From the NCBI RefSeq assembly GCF_014696385.1, contig NZ_JACJQB010000018.1:1-64000 (forward strand): DNA of 64,000 bases, in the 5' to 3' direction. The DNA is from Pseudanabaena mucicola FACHB-723. GTDB taxonomy: Bacteria; Cyanobacteriota; Cyanobacteriia; Pseudanabaenales; Pseudanabaenaceae. A program made the translations under genes and the position numbers. The notes beneath the pieces were generated by a model. That model saw nothing but the letters and a program-made list of their open reading frames with translations, made no database searches and had not been told where the DNA came from. Position 1 is the stretch's first letter. Every line of letters starts with the position of its first letter. Positions 28,092-36,756 of this stretch are shown here, one piece after another.

Positions 28092-29828
28092 ATGCTTCGT
28101 CTTGAACATATTCAGAAAATTTATCCCACTGGCGAAGTCCTCAAAGACGTTAACTGGGAAGTCAAAACAGGTGATCGTATCGGCTTAGTCGGTGTCAATG
28201 GTGCGGGGAAATCAACACAGCTCAAAATTATTGCAGGGGAAATCGAACCGACCGCAGGGCAAATTGTGCGACCTTCGAGCTTAAAAATTGCCTATCTTAG
28301 TCAAGAGTTTGACATTGAAGAGACGCGCACGGTCAAGCAGGAGATGTGGCAAGCCTTTCAGGAAGTACGCGAAATTCAAAAGAAATTAGCAATCGTCCAT
28401 CATCACCTCGAAAACTTGCAAGATGGTGAAGACTATGAGCCGATTCTTAAGAAGATGGATCGCCTCCAGCGTCAGTTTGAAGACCACAATGGCTATGAAC
28501 TCGAAAGTCGCATTGACAAACTCCTGCCAGATTTAGGGTTTAAAGCTGAAGATGGTGAGCGTTTTGTGAGCGAATATAGCGGCGGTTGGCAGATGCGGAT
28601 GGGCTTGGGCAAGATTTTGCTGCAATCCCCTGATCTGTTATTGCTGGATGAACCGACCAATCACTTGGATTTAGAAACAATTGAGTGGTTGGAAAAATAT
28701 TTGCGATCGCTAAGTACACCGATGGTAATTGTCTCCCATGACCGCGAATTTTTAGATCGCCTCTGCACCTCCATTGTGGAAACTGAACGTGGCGTATCCA
28801 CCACTTATTTAGGCAATTATTCATCATACCTAGCTCAAAAAGCTGAAGCAAAGGCAGCACAGGGAGCTGCCTTTGAGCGGCAACAGAAATATATTGAAAA
28901 ACAACAGGTATTCGTTGATCGTTTCCGCGCCAGTGCCACCCGCAGTACCCAAGCCAAGAGTCGCGAAAAACAACTGGACAAAATTGATCGCATCGAAGCT
29001 CCCGAAAGCGATGTCCGCACCCTCAAATTCCACTTTCCCCCAGCCTCGCGGAGTGGACGTGTCACCGTTGAAATCAAAGATCTTACCCATGCCTATGGGG
29101 AGCAAATCTTGTTTTTAGGCGCAAATCTAGAAATTGAACGAGGGGATCGGGTTGCTTTTTTGGGACCCAATGGTGCAGGTAAATCGACGCTTTTAAAAAT
29201 GGTAGTGGGCAAAGAAGCCTATAACGAAGGCGAAATTGTCCTCGGTCATAATGTGCTTGTGGGCTACTTTGAACAAAATCAAGCTGAAGCTCTCGACCTT
29301 AAGAAAGACGTATTTCATACCATCCATGACGACTTTCCCAAGATGACCCATGAAGAAGTTCGCGGCGTATTGGGCAAATTTCTATTTAGTGGCGACACTG
29401 TATTTAAGAGTGTGCGCGACCTCAGTGGTGGCGAAAAAGCGCGGCTTGCCCTTGCCAAAATGCTGCTGACCCCCGTTAACTTTTTGATTCTCGATGAGCC
29501 GACTAACCACCTTGATATCCCTGCCAAGGAAATGCTGGAAGCCGCTCTAAGAGAGTACGAAGGCACTGTGGCAGTGATCTCCCATGACCGTTACTTTATC
29601 TCCCAAGTCGCCAATAAAATTGTAGAGATCCGAGATGGTGATCTTTGCGTATACGCAGGGGATTATGCCTACTACCAAGAAAAGAGGGAAGAGGAGACTA
29701 GAGAAGCTAAGCACAAGGCTGAACTAGCAGCCAAAGCCGCCAAAGAAGCAATAAAACGAGAAAAAGAAAAAGCCAAGCAAGCAGAAAAACGTCAAGAAAA
29801 GCAACAACAAAAGGCGAAAGCAAAGTAA
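28092..29828 (+). CDS. ABC-F family ATPase
   Basis: 578 residues with two ABC domains and no TM segment, the ABC-F layout. Walker A GVNGAGKST at 34-42 and GPNGAGKST near 357-365; signatures YSGGWQMR and LSGGEKAR; Walker B LLLLDEPTNHLD and LILDEPTNHLD. A linker helical pair lies between the domains (AQKAEAKAAQGAAFERQQ region), and a basic coiled tail of Ala/Lys/Glu ends the protein. ABC-F proteins act on ribosomes in translation quality control; the charged C-terminal coil points to a Uup-like or YdiF-like member. Confidence 0.92.
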   Translation: MLRLEHIQKIYPTGEVLKDVNWEVKTGDRIGLVGVNGAGKSTQLKIIAGEIEPTAGQIVRPSSLKIAYLSQEFDIEETRTVKQEMWQAFQEVREIQKKLAIVHHHLENLQDGEDYEPILKKMDRLQRQFEDHNGYELESRIDKLLPDLGFKAEDGERFVSEYSGGWQMRMGLGKILLQSPDLLLLDEPTNHLDLETIEWLEKYLRSLSTPMVIVSHDREFLDRLCTSIVETERGVSTTYLGNYSSYLAQKAEAKAAQGAAFERQQKYIEKQQVFVDRFRASATRSTQAKSREKQLDKIDRIEAPESDVRTLKFHFPPASRSGRVTVEIKDLTHAYGEQILFLGANLEIERGDRVAFLGPNGAGKSTLLKMVVGKEAYNEGEIVLGHNVLVGYFEQNQAEALDLKKDVFHTIHDDFPKMTHEEVRGVLGKFLFSGDTVFKSVRDLSGGEKARLALAKMLLTPVNFLILDEPTNHLDIPAKEMLEAALREYEGTVAVISHDRYFISQVANKIVEIRDGDLCVYAGDYAYYQEKREEETREAKHKAELAAKAAKEAIKREKEKAKQAEKRQEKQQQKAKAK

Positions 29829-29992
29829 TATGCAATCATCTATGGTGGAATCATTGGCATGAGTTACGATATGATCCTGAAATGATCATTAAAGATTGTT
29901 TTGAGTGAGTATTATCCCTCGCGAGGGTTTCACCAGAGATTGACGAACGAGAGAGACGCATCCGTTCTTTTTGACACAGACATCTTTCTTTT

Positions 29993-30937
29993 ATGTTGAA
30001 TCATATTGCCAGAAAACGCAATTTGATAGAACGTTATGCCCAAGGAGAACGAAACTTTGAGGGAGCAGATTTAGAAGGATTAGATTTAAGTAAAGTTGAT
30101 CTAAGTTACGCAATTTTACGCAATGCAAATCTAGTTTTTACAAATCTATGGGAGGCAACTCTCTGTAATGTGGATCTATCAGGTGCCAACTTATCCGATG
30201 CGGATCTGTCTGGTGCATCTTTATTAGATGCCAATCTCAGCAATGCCAATATTACCCGCACCAACTTTGATCACGCTAGTCTGAGTGGGGCGCAATTCAC
30301 AAATGTTAGTTTGGTTCGCGCTAATTTGAGGACAGCTATTTTAAATTGCACCAGTTTTCATGGTCAGGATTTTAGGGGAGTAAATCTCCAAAAAGCCTAT
30401 CTAATTGAGACAAATTTATCTAATACCGACTTGCGTGACGCAAATTTGCATCATGCTTTTCTATTTCGGGCTAACTTAAGTCGCGCTAATTTAGAAAATG
30501 CTGACCTTAGCGAAGCGAATCTCAGTGAGTCCAGCCTGCATGGAGCAAACCTCAAAGGGGCAAATCTTAGTGAAGTAGACTTACGGGAAGCGGATCTAGA
30601 TCGGGTTGATTTTAGTCAAATTAATTTACGTTTAGCGAATTTAAGTGGTCTTAACCTTAGCCATGTCCGATTTATCGGCAGCAATTTAAGCAAGGCGATC
30701 TTGAGTGGCACAATTTTACGCGGAGCTTGTTTTAATGGCTCAAATCTATGGAATGCCGATCTCACAGATGCTGACCTCACAGGTGCTGACCTCACAGGTG
30801 CTGACCTCACAGGTGCAAACCTCACAGGTGCTAATTTAAAACATGCAGCCTTGGATGTTGGTTGGATGAAAATAACCATTATCTGCAATACGACTTTGCC
30901 TGATGGTTCAATTTCCCAACGAGCTTGTCGTCTATGA
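29993..30937 (+). CDS. Pentapeptide-repeat protein
   Basis: 314 residues, almost wholly A(D/N)LXX repeats from about residue 25 to 285, which form a right-handed quadrilateral beta-helix. No TM or catalytic domain. The last repeats are encoded by near-identical 15-bp DNA units (30758-30832). Function unknown; such proteins are abundant in cyanobacteria. Its stop overlaps the rnc start (ATGA), so it is co-translated with RNase III. Confidence 0.92.
   Translation: MLNHIARKRNLIERYAQGERNFEGADLEGLDLSKVDLSYAILRNANLVFTNLWEATLCNVDLSGANLSDADLSGASLLDANLSNANITRTNFDHASLSGAQFTNVSLVRANLRTAILNCTSFHGQDFRGVNLQKAYLIETNLSNTDLRDANLHHAFLFRANLSRANLENADLSEANLSESSLHGANLKGANLSEVDLREADLDRVDFSQINLRLANLSGLNLSHVRFIGSNLSKAILSGTILRGACFNGSNLWNADLTDADLTGADLTGADLTGANLTGANLKHAALDVGWMKITIICNTTLPDGSISQRACRL
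30758..30832 (+). repeat. Tandem 15-bp repeats in the pentapeptide gene
   Basis: Five units, the middle ones GACCTCACAGGTGCT with 0-1 differences, encoding ADLTG. Identity at the DNA level, beyond protein need, points to recent slippage expansion. Confidence 0.8.
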
Positions 30938-31617
30938 AAAATCTCTTTACCTTTAAAAATGACAATTTATTACGGATGGCTCTAACCCATCGTTCTTATG
31001 TCCATGAGCATCCTACGGCTGGCTCAGATAATGAGCGTTTAGAATTTTTAGGTGATGCAATTTTGAATTTCTTGAGTGGATCGTATCTTTATCGCCAACA
31101 TCCTGAATTAGGTGAAGACGAACTGACGCGCCGCCGTGCTGCCTTAGTGGATGAAAAGCAGTTAGCAAATTTTGCGATCGCACTTGGCTTAGACCAACAA
31201 ATATTACTGGGTAAAGGGGCTTTGAGAGATGGCGGCAATAAAAGTGACAACCTATTGAGTTGTGCTTTTGAGGCAATAGTTGGGGCTTATTATTTAGACT
31301 GCCACTGTGATGTGGAGGCATTGCGTCCTGCGGTGGAGACTTTATTTGAGTCAGTACCAGCAGAATTAGTCAACATTCGTGCCGATCTCGATGCCAAAAA
31401 TCGCTTACAGGAATGGGTACAGTCCTATATTGGGCATATTTTGCCAAGGTACGTCACTGAAAAAGTGGGTGGAACCGATCACATACCCGAATTTGCATCT
31501 AAAGTATATGTTGGCGATCGCCTATATGGTCAGAGTCTGCGAAATTTTTCTAGTAAAAAAGAAGCAGAACGAGCCGCCGCGCTCGATGCCTTAGAACAAA
31601 TAGAAAGAATGTTATAG
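30934..31617 (+). CDS. rnc: Ribonuclease III
   Basis: 227 residues from ATG 30934, which overlaps the upstream TGA; a TTG at 30925 is an unneeded extension. Catalytic signature ERLEFLGDAIL at about 34-44, second acidic patch AFEAIVGAYYLD, then a dsRNA-binding domain (about 155-225) with KVYVGDRLYGQ and SSKKEAERAAALDAL. Processes rRNA and structured mRNA; cyanobacteria carry several family members. Confidence 0.94.
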   Translation: MKNLFTFKNDNLLRMALTHRSYVHEHPTAGSDNERLEFLGDAILNFLSGSYLYRQHPELGEDELTRRRAALVDEKQLANFAIALGLDQQILLGKGALRDGGNKSDNLLSCAFEAIVGAYYLDCHCDVEALRPAVETLFESVPAELVNIRADLDAKNRLQEWVQSYIGHILPRYVTEKVGGTDHIPEFASKVYVGDRLYGQSLRNFSSKKEAERAAALDALEQIERML

Positions 31618-31666
31618 GTTTTTTAATTCCTATTTTAAGGGAATTAGCAAGCCAAGGATGAAATAT

Positions 31667-32224
31667 ATGACTGAAGATTGGTTAATGATTGGCAAGATTG
31701 TTTCACCACAAGGACTAAAAGGTGAAGTGAGAATTTTGTCCTATTCAGATTTTCCTGAACGTTTTGAGAACGCTGGTAAACGTTGGATTGCTGCTTCGGA
31801 GAAGGACGAGCCACAAGAGATTATGATGTTGTCGGGGCGAGAGGTGGCAGGCAAAAAAAATCTATTTGTGGTTAGGTTGGAAGGTATTAATGATTGCGAT
31901 CGCGCTGAGGCTCTGCGTAATTATTTGATGTTTATTCCCACTAGCGATCGTCCCTATCTAGAGCATAACGAGTATATGATTGCCGATTTGGTAGGCTGCC
32001 AAGTTTACCATCAAACCACGGGTAAGCTATTGGGTGAAGTGATTAGTATCATCGCCGCAGGAAATGATTTACTCGAAGTTCGCAATTCGTATAATAACGA
32101 AATTGAGTTAATTCCATTTGTGGAAGTAATTGTTCCATTTGTCGATATCAAGCAAAAAAGAATTGAAGTTACTCCTCCCAAGGGACTCATTGACAAGTGG
32201 TTAGAATCTCCCCTGTCAGAATAA
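31667..32224 (+). CDS. rimM: Ribosome maturation factor RimM
   Basis: 185 residues from ATG 31667, chosen because AAGGA at 31654-31658 is 8 bases upstream; ATG 31658 overlaps that site. The N-terminal RimM domain starts GKIVSPQGLKGEVRI, followed by the PRC-barrel (EYMIADLVGCQV, LIPFVEVIVPFVD). It assists 30S head assembly by binding S19. Located between rnc and era, all RNA/ribosome functions. Confidence 0.95.
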   Translation: MTEDWLMIGKIVSPQGLKGEVRILSYSDFPERFENAGKRWIAASEKDEPQEIMMLSGREVAGKKNLFVVRLEGINDCDRAEALRNYLMFIPTSDRPYLEHNEYMIADLVGCQVYHQTTGKLLGEVISIIAAGNDLLEVRNSYNNEIELIPFVEVIVPFVDIKQKRIEVTPPKGLIDKWLESPLSE

Positions 32225-32245
32225 TCGACAATAGGCAGTATAATT

Positions 32246-32278
32246 AGTTAAAAGCCTTACTTTGCAAGGCTTTTAACT
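32246..32278 (+). terminator. rimM terminator
   Basis: 13-bp stem AGTTAAAAGCCTT and complement with a 7-base loop, then TTT. Confidence 0.65.
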
Positions 32279-32315
32279 TTGCTCTGCAAAGATTTTAACT
32301 AATTTACAAATAATC

Positions 32316-33224
32316 ATGATTCCAGAATCGGGCGAAGGGTTTAAATCGGGGTTTGTGGCACTAGTTGGACGACCTAATGTCGGCAAGTCTACTTTGCTCA
32401 ACGCACTCATTGGTCAAAAGATTGCCATTACTTCACCCGTTGCCCAGACGACGCGCAATCGTCTGCGGGGTATTTTGACCTTGCCCGAAGCTCAAATTGT
32501 TTTAGTCGATACCCCCGGTATTCACAAACCCCACCATTTATTAGGTCAAACAATCGTCAAAAATGCGATCGGCGCAATTTCTTCCGTAGATGCTACGGTG
32601 TTGGTGGTTGGTGGTAATGAGCGCATGGGAACAGGTGATCGTTTTGTGGCGGAAACGATTCTCCAAAGTAAAGTGCCTGCTATTTTGGGAATCAATAAGA
32701 TTGATATGTTGGGCGACAATGCCCAAGAAATTTTTGCTAGTTATGAGGAATTTGCCACTGAGCATGGTTGGCAAGTTGCCAAGTTTTCTTCGGTGACTGG
32801 CGAAGGATTGGAATCATTACAAGCCATGATGTGCGATCGCTTGCCGCTTGGGCCTTACTATTACCCACCTGATTTAGTCACCGATCAGCCAGAACGTTTC
32901 ATTATGGGCGAGTTAATCAGAGAGCAGATTCTTTTACTAACTCGCGAAGAAATTCCCCATTCAGTTGCCGTCAGCATTGATCAAGTGGACGAACAACCCA
33001 AAATCACTCGTGTCATGGCAACGGTACATGTGGAAAGGGATTCTCAGAAAGGAATTTTGATTGGCAAGAAGGGACAAATGCTGAAGGAGATAGGCACAAA
33101 TGCGCGGCAACAAATGCAGAAGTTAATAATGGGTTCTGTTCATTTAGAAATCTTCGTTAAAGTTCAACCTAAATGGCGCTCTTCAAGGTTTCAATTATCT
33201 GACCTTGGTTACAGAGTCGAATAA
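32316..33224 (+). CDS. era: GTPase Era
   Basis: 302 residues. G1 GRPNVGKST at 18-26, G3 DTPGIH, G4 NKID; KH domain in the last ~80 residues with GILIGKKGQMLKEIGTNARQQ. Era checks 16S rRNA 3'-end maturation and 30S assembly. Length is normal. Stop followed by a dispersed repeat and a strong hairpin. Confidence 0.97.
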   Translation: MIPESGEGFKSGFVALVGRPNVGKSTLLNALIGQKIAITSPVAQTTRNRLRGILTLPEAQIVLVDTPGIHKPHHLLGQTIVKNAIGAISSVDATVLVVGGNERMGTGDRFVAETILQSKVPAILGINKIDMLGDNAQEIFASYEEFATEHGWQVAKFSSVTGEGLESLQAMMCDRLPLGPYYYPPDLVTDQPERFIMGELIREQILLLTREEIPHSVAVSIDQVDEQPKITRVMATVHVERDSQKGILIGKKGQMLKEIGTNARQQMQKLIMGSVHLEIFVKVQPKWRSSRFQLSDLGYRVE

Positions 33225-33232
33225 TCAGAAAA

Positions 33233-33269
33233 ATATAGCAAAAAAGTTTTGCTTAGGACATATAAAACC
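33233..33269 (+). repeat. Dispersed repeat, GTTTTGCTTAGGACATATA
   Basis: Same element as 1333-1367 with one base changed in the GGASATATA part; it again abuts a strong hairpin. Confidence 0.6.
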
Positions 33270-33314
33270 AAGAAATAGCGATGCGCGGCTGCTCCGCGCA
33301 TCGCTATTTCTTGG
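33268..33314 (+). terminator. Strong hairpin after era
   Basis: 21-bp perfect stem beginning CCAAGAAATAGCGATGCGCG, 5-base loop (CTGCT). Its outer AAGAAATAG arm is shared with the hairpin at 39217. Confidence 0.65.
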
Positions 33315-33340
33315 GTGGGAAGGGAGTATGATTCGAGTAA

Positions 33341-33414
33341 CGGAACCGATCGGGATCGAACCGATGGCCTAGCGCTTAGGAGGCGCTCGCTCTATCCAAC
33401 TGAGCTACGGTTCC
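33341..33414 (-). tRNA. tRNA-Arg (anticodon CCU)
   Basis: Complete cloverleaf on the minus strand: acceptor GGAACCG with CGGTTCC, D-arm with AGTTGGATAGAGC, anticodon stem AGCGC/GCGCT around loop CTCCTAA (anticodon CCT), and T-arm ATCGG TTCGATC CCGAT. Discriminator G; CCA is not encoded. Reads AGG codons. Confidence 0.95.
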
Positions 33415-33423
33415 AATGATTTT

Positions 33424-33458
33424 CAAAGCTAAAAATAGCAACGCTATTTTTAGCTTTG
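33424..33458. terminator. Hairpin upstream of the tRNA, AAAGCTAAAAATRGC family
   Basis: 16-bp perfect stem CAAAGCTAAAAATAGC and complement, AAC loop. The same arms with G for A occur at 60493-60525. Positioned to terminate tldE transcripts before the tRNA. Confidence 0.6.
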
Positions 33459-33484
33459 CTATGCCGTGATTATTATAGCAATTA

Positions 33485-34783
33485 CTAGTGACTGGTAACT
33501 GATAAGCCTTCAATAATCATTGCAGGTACATAGAGTGATCCATGCCAATGTCTATGGCTACCGACAGCGATGACTTGATTGAGTGCTTGATAGATATTAC
33601 CTGATAGCATCGTGTCCTTGACGCGACCGATGATTTTGCCATTTTTAACCCGATATCCCAAATCCACATTGATGGAAAAGTCGCCTGATATATCAGTGTC
33701 ATCACCAAGAACTTGATCAACAATCAGACCATTTTTGAGGGTAGCGGCTAGCTCGACAATATCACCCTGAATCGTTTGGCTGGCTGCGATCGCAAAATTG
33801 AACAGGGCGGGACTGGGATAATTACCAAGATCGCCGCGAAAACCATTGCCCGTCGCCGCTATGCCCAGATCTTGACAAGTCTGCAAATCACCATAAAAGC
33901 CCTGTAAAACACCGCGATCAATCCAAGTTATGTTTTGGGTCGGTGTCCCTTCGTCATCAAAGGGAGCGCTATAAATACCGAAATTTGGCTGTTGGGTAAC
34001 GGTTAGCAACTCAGAAATGACGGGCTGTCCAATTTTGTCCAACCAAGGTGTTGATTTTTGCTGCACCTGTTGCCCACTCATGGCAATTGCGACCACTCCC
34101 CACAACAAATCTGCGGCTTTTCCCGTAAAAATCACAGGTACTTTGCCCGATGGGGCAGGGGCATTTTGTTTCGCCCAATCTAAATATTGCAATACTTTTT
34201 GAGCAATCGCATCGGGCGGCACATCACCCCGTTCTGATTGTCCATACCAAACATTGAGAAAATCGTCACCTCGCGTTAATTCAGCACTCAGCGAACCATC
34301 CACCGTAATATCGGTATAACCGCAGTCTAAGCCTTTACTGTTGATGATGCGAATTGTCTCGCGGCTACAGTCCCAGTCTGCGGTGCAGATTGCATCAGGA
34401 TAGCGCTCAAGCACCGTTGCGATCGCAATTTTCCCCCACTCGATCATTTGCTCAACACTCACCTCCTGTCCATACAGCTTGGGATAGTCAGTAACCGTTG
34501 AATCGCGCAATAAAATCTCGACAGGCTCGTTTAAAACACTGAGATCAAGGGCTTGATGTACTAAGTTCTCTGGTTCTACATCACCATAGGCAGTGACTAG
34601 CCCCATGCGTCCATCTTGCCAAACCCTTAAGCCTAACCCTGACGAGTCAATACTTTCTAACTGCTTAAGCCGATTTGCTTCAAAGAATACGGGATGGGAG
34701 ACTGATGTGGATACGTATACTTCTGCGGCTTCGGCACCAGATTTGAGGGCAAGATCTAATAATTCTTCAGGGTTAAGAGTCAT
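33485..34783 (-). CDS. pmbA: TldE/PmbA-type protein
   Basis: 432 residues of the TldD/PmbA family: ALKSGAEAAEVYVSTS at the start, SGLGLRVWQDGRMGLVTA, and C-terminal DFSINVDLGYRVKNGKIIGRVKDTMLSGN. The HExxxH zinc site of TldD is absent, which identifies the TldE half. It should pair with the tldD product at 15 kb to form the heterodimeric protease. Its start is 107 bp from the divergent EcfT gene. Confidence 0.9.
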   Translation of the reverse strand: MTLNPEELLDLALKSGAEAAEVYVSTSVSHPVFFEANRLKQLESIDSSGLGLRVWQDGRMGLVTAYGDVEPENLVHQALDLSVLNEPVEILLRDSTVTDYPKLYGQEVSVEQMIEWGKIAIATVLERYPDAICTADWDCSRETIRIINSKGLDCGYTDITVDGSLSAELTRGDDFLNVWYGQSERGDVPPDAIAQKVLQYLDWAKQNAPAPSGKVPVIFTGKAADLLWGVVAIAMSGQQVQQKSTPWLDKIGQPVISELLTVTQQPNFGIYSAPFDDEGTPTQNITWIDRGVLQGFYGDLQTCQDLGIAATGNGFRGDLGNYPSPALFNFAIAASQTIQGDIVELAATLKNGLIVDQVLGDDTDISGDFSINVDLGYRVKNGKIIGRVKDTMLSGNIYQALNQVIAVGSHRHWHGSLYVPAMIIEGLSVTSH

Positions 34784-34890
34784 GGGGATTGATTTAGGGG
34801 CTGTAGTTTGCCAGCACTTTTAAGTGCTGCCTCTTCTCTTGCTATATTGTAAGTTGCTAGAATCAAATCCCCGAAAAACATCAGAACATA

Positions 34891-35820
34891 GTGGATATAC
34901 TGCGATCGCTTCCCATTGGACTTTATCTCGAACAGCCGATCACATGGCTACATCGACTCGATCCAAGGATCAAGTTATTTGGCTTACTCACGGTTTTACT
35001 CTCACCAATTCAAGCTAATCAGACTTGGCGGATTGCGATCGCAGTTTCATTAATTGTCCTCACCTTCTCTTCAAATATTCCGATGCGCGTTTGGAAGCAG
35101 CAAATGGGGATCTTGCTATTACTCGCTTTTATGACATTTGCGATCGCAACACTTTCGCCCGATGGCTTTAATGTCAATAGCCAACCCCGTCGCCCCATCC
35201 CCGAAATCAATAACACCACAGTCACCAATCCCGCAGTTAATACCGCACCACTCACCCTAAAGCTGCCTCAGCCTACCTCCTATAGTTATGTACTTTGGAA
35301 AGCAGGTAATATCACGATTACTCGCAAATCCTTAGACTTGGGCGGGCGCGTATGCACATTGATTTTCACCTATCTCTATGCACCTACCCTATTTTTGCTA
35401 GTCACTGCCCCCGAAGAAATCACTGCTGCGATCGCTTCCGTTTTTGCACCTTTAAAATGGATCAAAATTCCCGTCGTGGAAATTGTCTTAACCCTCACTC
35501 TTGCCTTACGTTTTGTGCCTTTAGTTCTAGAAGAAGTCCAGAACCTTGGTAGGGCGATGCGAACTCGTTCGATTAATTGGAAAAGACTTGGATTTAAAAG
35601 AACTACTCAAATTTGGCTAATTCTTGCGGAAAGGCTGATTGATAATCTATTTATTCGGGCTGAGCAAACCGCCAGTGCGATGCAAGTGCGGGGTTTTACC
35701 AGCCCCAATACTCACCTTGTTGTTTGGAATCCGCTCAAGTTTTTCCCCAAAGACATCCTCCTATTAATCTTCCTAATTACCCTGTGGGGAGTCAGGATCT
35801 TATTTGGTAATCAGGTCTAA
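34891..35820 (+). CDS. CbiQ/EcfT-type ECF transporter transmembrane protein
   Basis: 309 residues from GTG 34891. It opens DILRSLPIGLYLEQPITWLHRLDPRIKLFG, the EcfT N-terminal pattern, has about five hydrophobic segments with a cyanobacteria-typical hydrophilic insert (about 90-125), and carries the coupling-helix motifs RAMRTRSI and TASAMQVRGF (Ala-x-x-Arg-Gly) that contact the ATPases. No S component or ATPase gene is adjacent, so the substrate is unknown. It resembles the plastid-encoded Ycf92 group, as far as I recall. Confidence 0.82.
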   Translation: MDILRSLPIGLYLEQPITWLHRLDPRIKLFGLLTVLLSPIQANQTWRIAIAVSLIVLTFSSNIPMRVWKQQMGILLLLAFMTFAIATLSPDGFNVNSQPRRPIPEINNTTVTNPAVNTAPLTLKLPQPTSYSYVLWKAGNITITRKSLDLGGRVCTLIFTYLYAPTLFLLVTAPEEITAAIASVFAPLKWIKIPVVEIVLTLTLALRFVPLVLEEVQNLGRAMRTRSINWKRLGFKRTTQIWLILAERLIDNLFIRAEQTASAMQVRGFTSPNTHLVVWNPLKFFPKDILLLIFLITLWGVRILFGNQV

Positions 35821-35891
35821 CTTCAGAAGCTGTTACTGTTAATCGAGGATTATTTCGGAATCGACTATTTCATAGCGACAAAAAATTTAAT

Positions 35892-36659
35892 TCAGCGCTT
35901 TGCGCTGTAATCGATGCGGTGGACATTATGCAGACGATACCAAGGAGTTTTGGGATATTCGTGATGTTCCCAATGATAATGTCCAAAATTGTAGCAACTC
36001 AAAAATGACCATAAAATTGTCAAGGAATTGCTAGTCGGACGGGGTAGAAAATTAGGATTGCGATGGATTTGGCGATGGGGTAAATAAGTTCCAAAATAAA
36101 ATAATTGTAGGGAACTCAACACTAGTGGCAAAATCCAAAAGCAGATTAAATTAACCATTGATACATGGAAAATCAGCATTAATCCCCAAAAAATCACGCT
36201 CATATTGATCATAAAAATGAGCAGTGATCGCAATGGAAAGTATTCGCGAATAAACTTGAAAAACCAAAATACGGGATGAGGATTACTGCCATGAAAATCA
36301 GGATCATCACTTTGAGAGGTGTAACGATGATGCTTAGCATGGTTACTATGGCAGAGATTGTAAGGTAAAAAGCCATAGACAGTGACGGCAACCCGACCAA
36401 TAAAATTATTTAATCGGCGATGATTGGGAATTAAATTGCCATGCATTGCGTCATGGGCAAGAATAAACATTCCTGTATGGAGATAGGCTCTGCCTAAAAT
36501 AGCCAAGATTAATGCGAGAAAATTAAAGCTGACATTAGGGATAAATAGAAGTCCTAACAAGCTGGCAAACCATAGCCCCACGATAACTGCCACCACCAAT
36601 AACCCTATCCAATCATCTACTTCAAATGTTCTTGGTGATGCACTAAATGTTTGCAGCAT
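35892..36659 (-). CDS. crtW: CrtW-type beta-carotene ketolase
   Basis: 255 residues, membrane-bound di-iron oxygenase. His boxes HDAMH at 69-73, HSNHAKHH at 104-111 and HWEHH at 229-233, plus the CrtW-typical DDPDFHG (118-124) and LFYFGTYLPHR (186-196). It adds keto groups to beta-carotene to give echinenone and canthaxanthin. The orange carotenoid protein gene lies 97 bp upstream on the same strand, and OCP binds exactly such ketocarotenoids. A fatty-acid desaturase is the alternative but fits the boxes less well. Confidence 0.88.
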   Translation of the reverse strand: MLQTFSASPRTFEVDDWIGLLVVAVIVGLWFASLLGLLFIPNVSFNFLALILAILGRAYLHTGMFILAHDAMHGNLIPNHRRLNNFIGRVAVTVYGFLPYNLCHSNHAKHHRYTSQSDDPDFHGSNPHPVFWFFKFIREYFPLRSLLIFMINMSVIFWGLMLIFHVSMVNLICFWILPLVLSSLQLFYFGTYLPHRQIHRNPNFLPRPTSNSLTILWSFLSCYNFGHYHWEHHEYPKTPWYRLHNVHRIDYSAKR

Positions 36660-36701
36660 ATTCTCAAAAGATAGTAATTGTTCAGAACCTAACGAGAACC
36701 C

Positions 36702-36740
36702 AGAAATTAAAAGCGGCGCAATGCGCCGCTTTTAATTTCT
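36702..36740 (-). terminator. Hairpin between ocp and crtW
   Basis: 19-bp perfect stem AGAAATTAAAAGCGGCGCA and complement around one A. It could terminate or attenuate ocp transcripts before crtW. Confidence 0.6.
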
Positions 36741-36756
36741 AAAGGTCAAACCTGAT

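Noticed and set aside
30758-30832. CRISPR-like short repeats
   Set aside because: Units are contiguous without spacers and code for protein. No CRISPR array or cas gene is seen anywhere in the window.
30616-30888. 90-residue minus-strand frame with repeated APVRS
   Set aside because: Mirror of the pentapeptide DNA repeats, not a separate gene.
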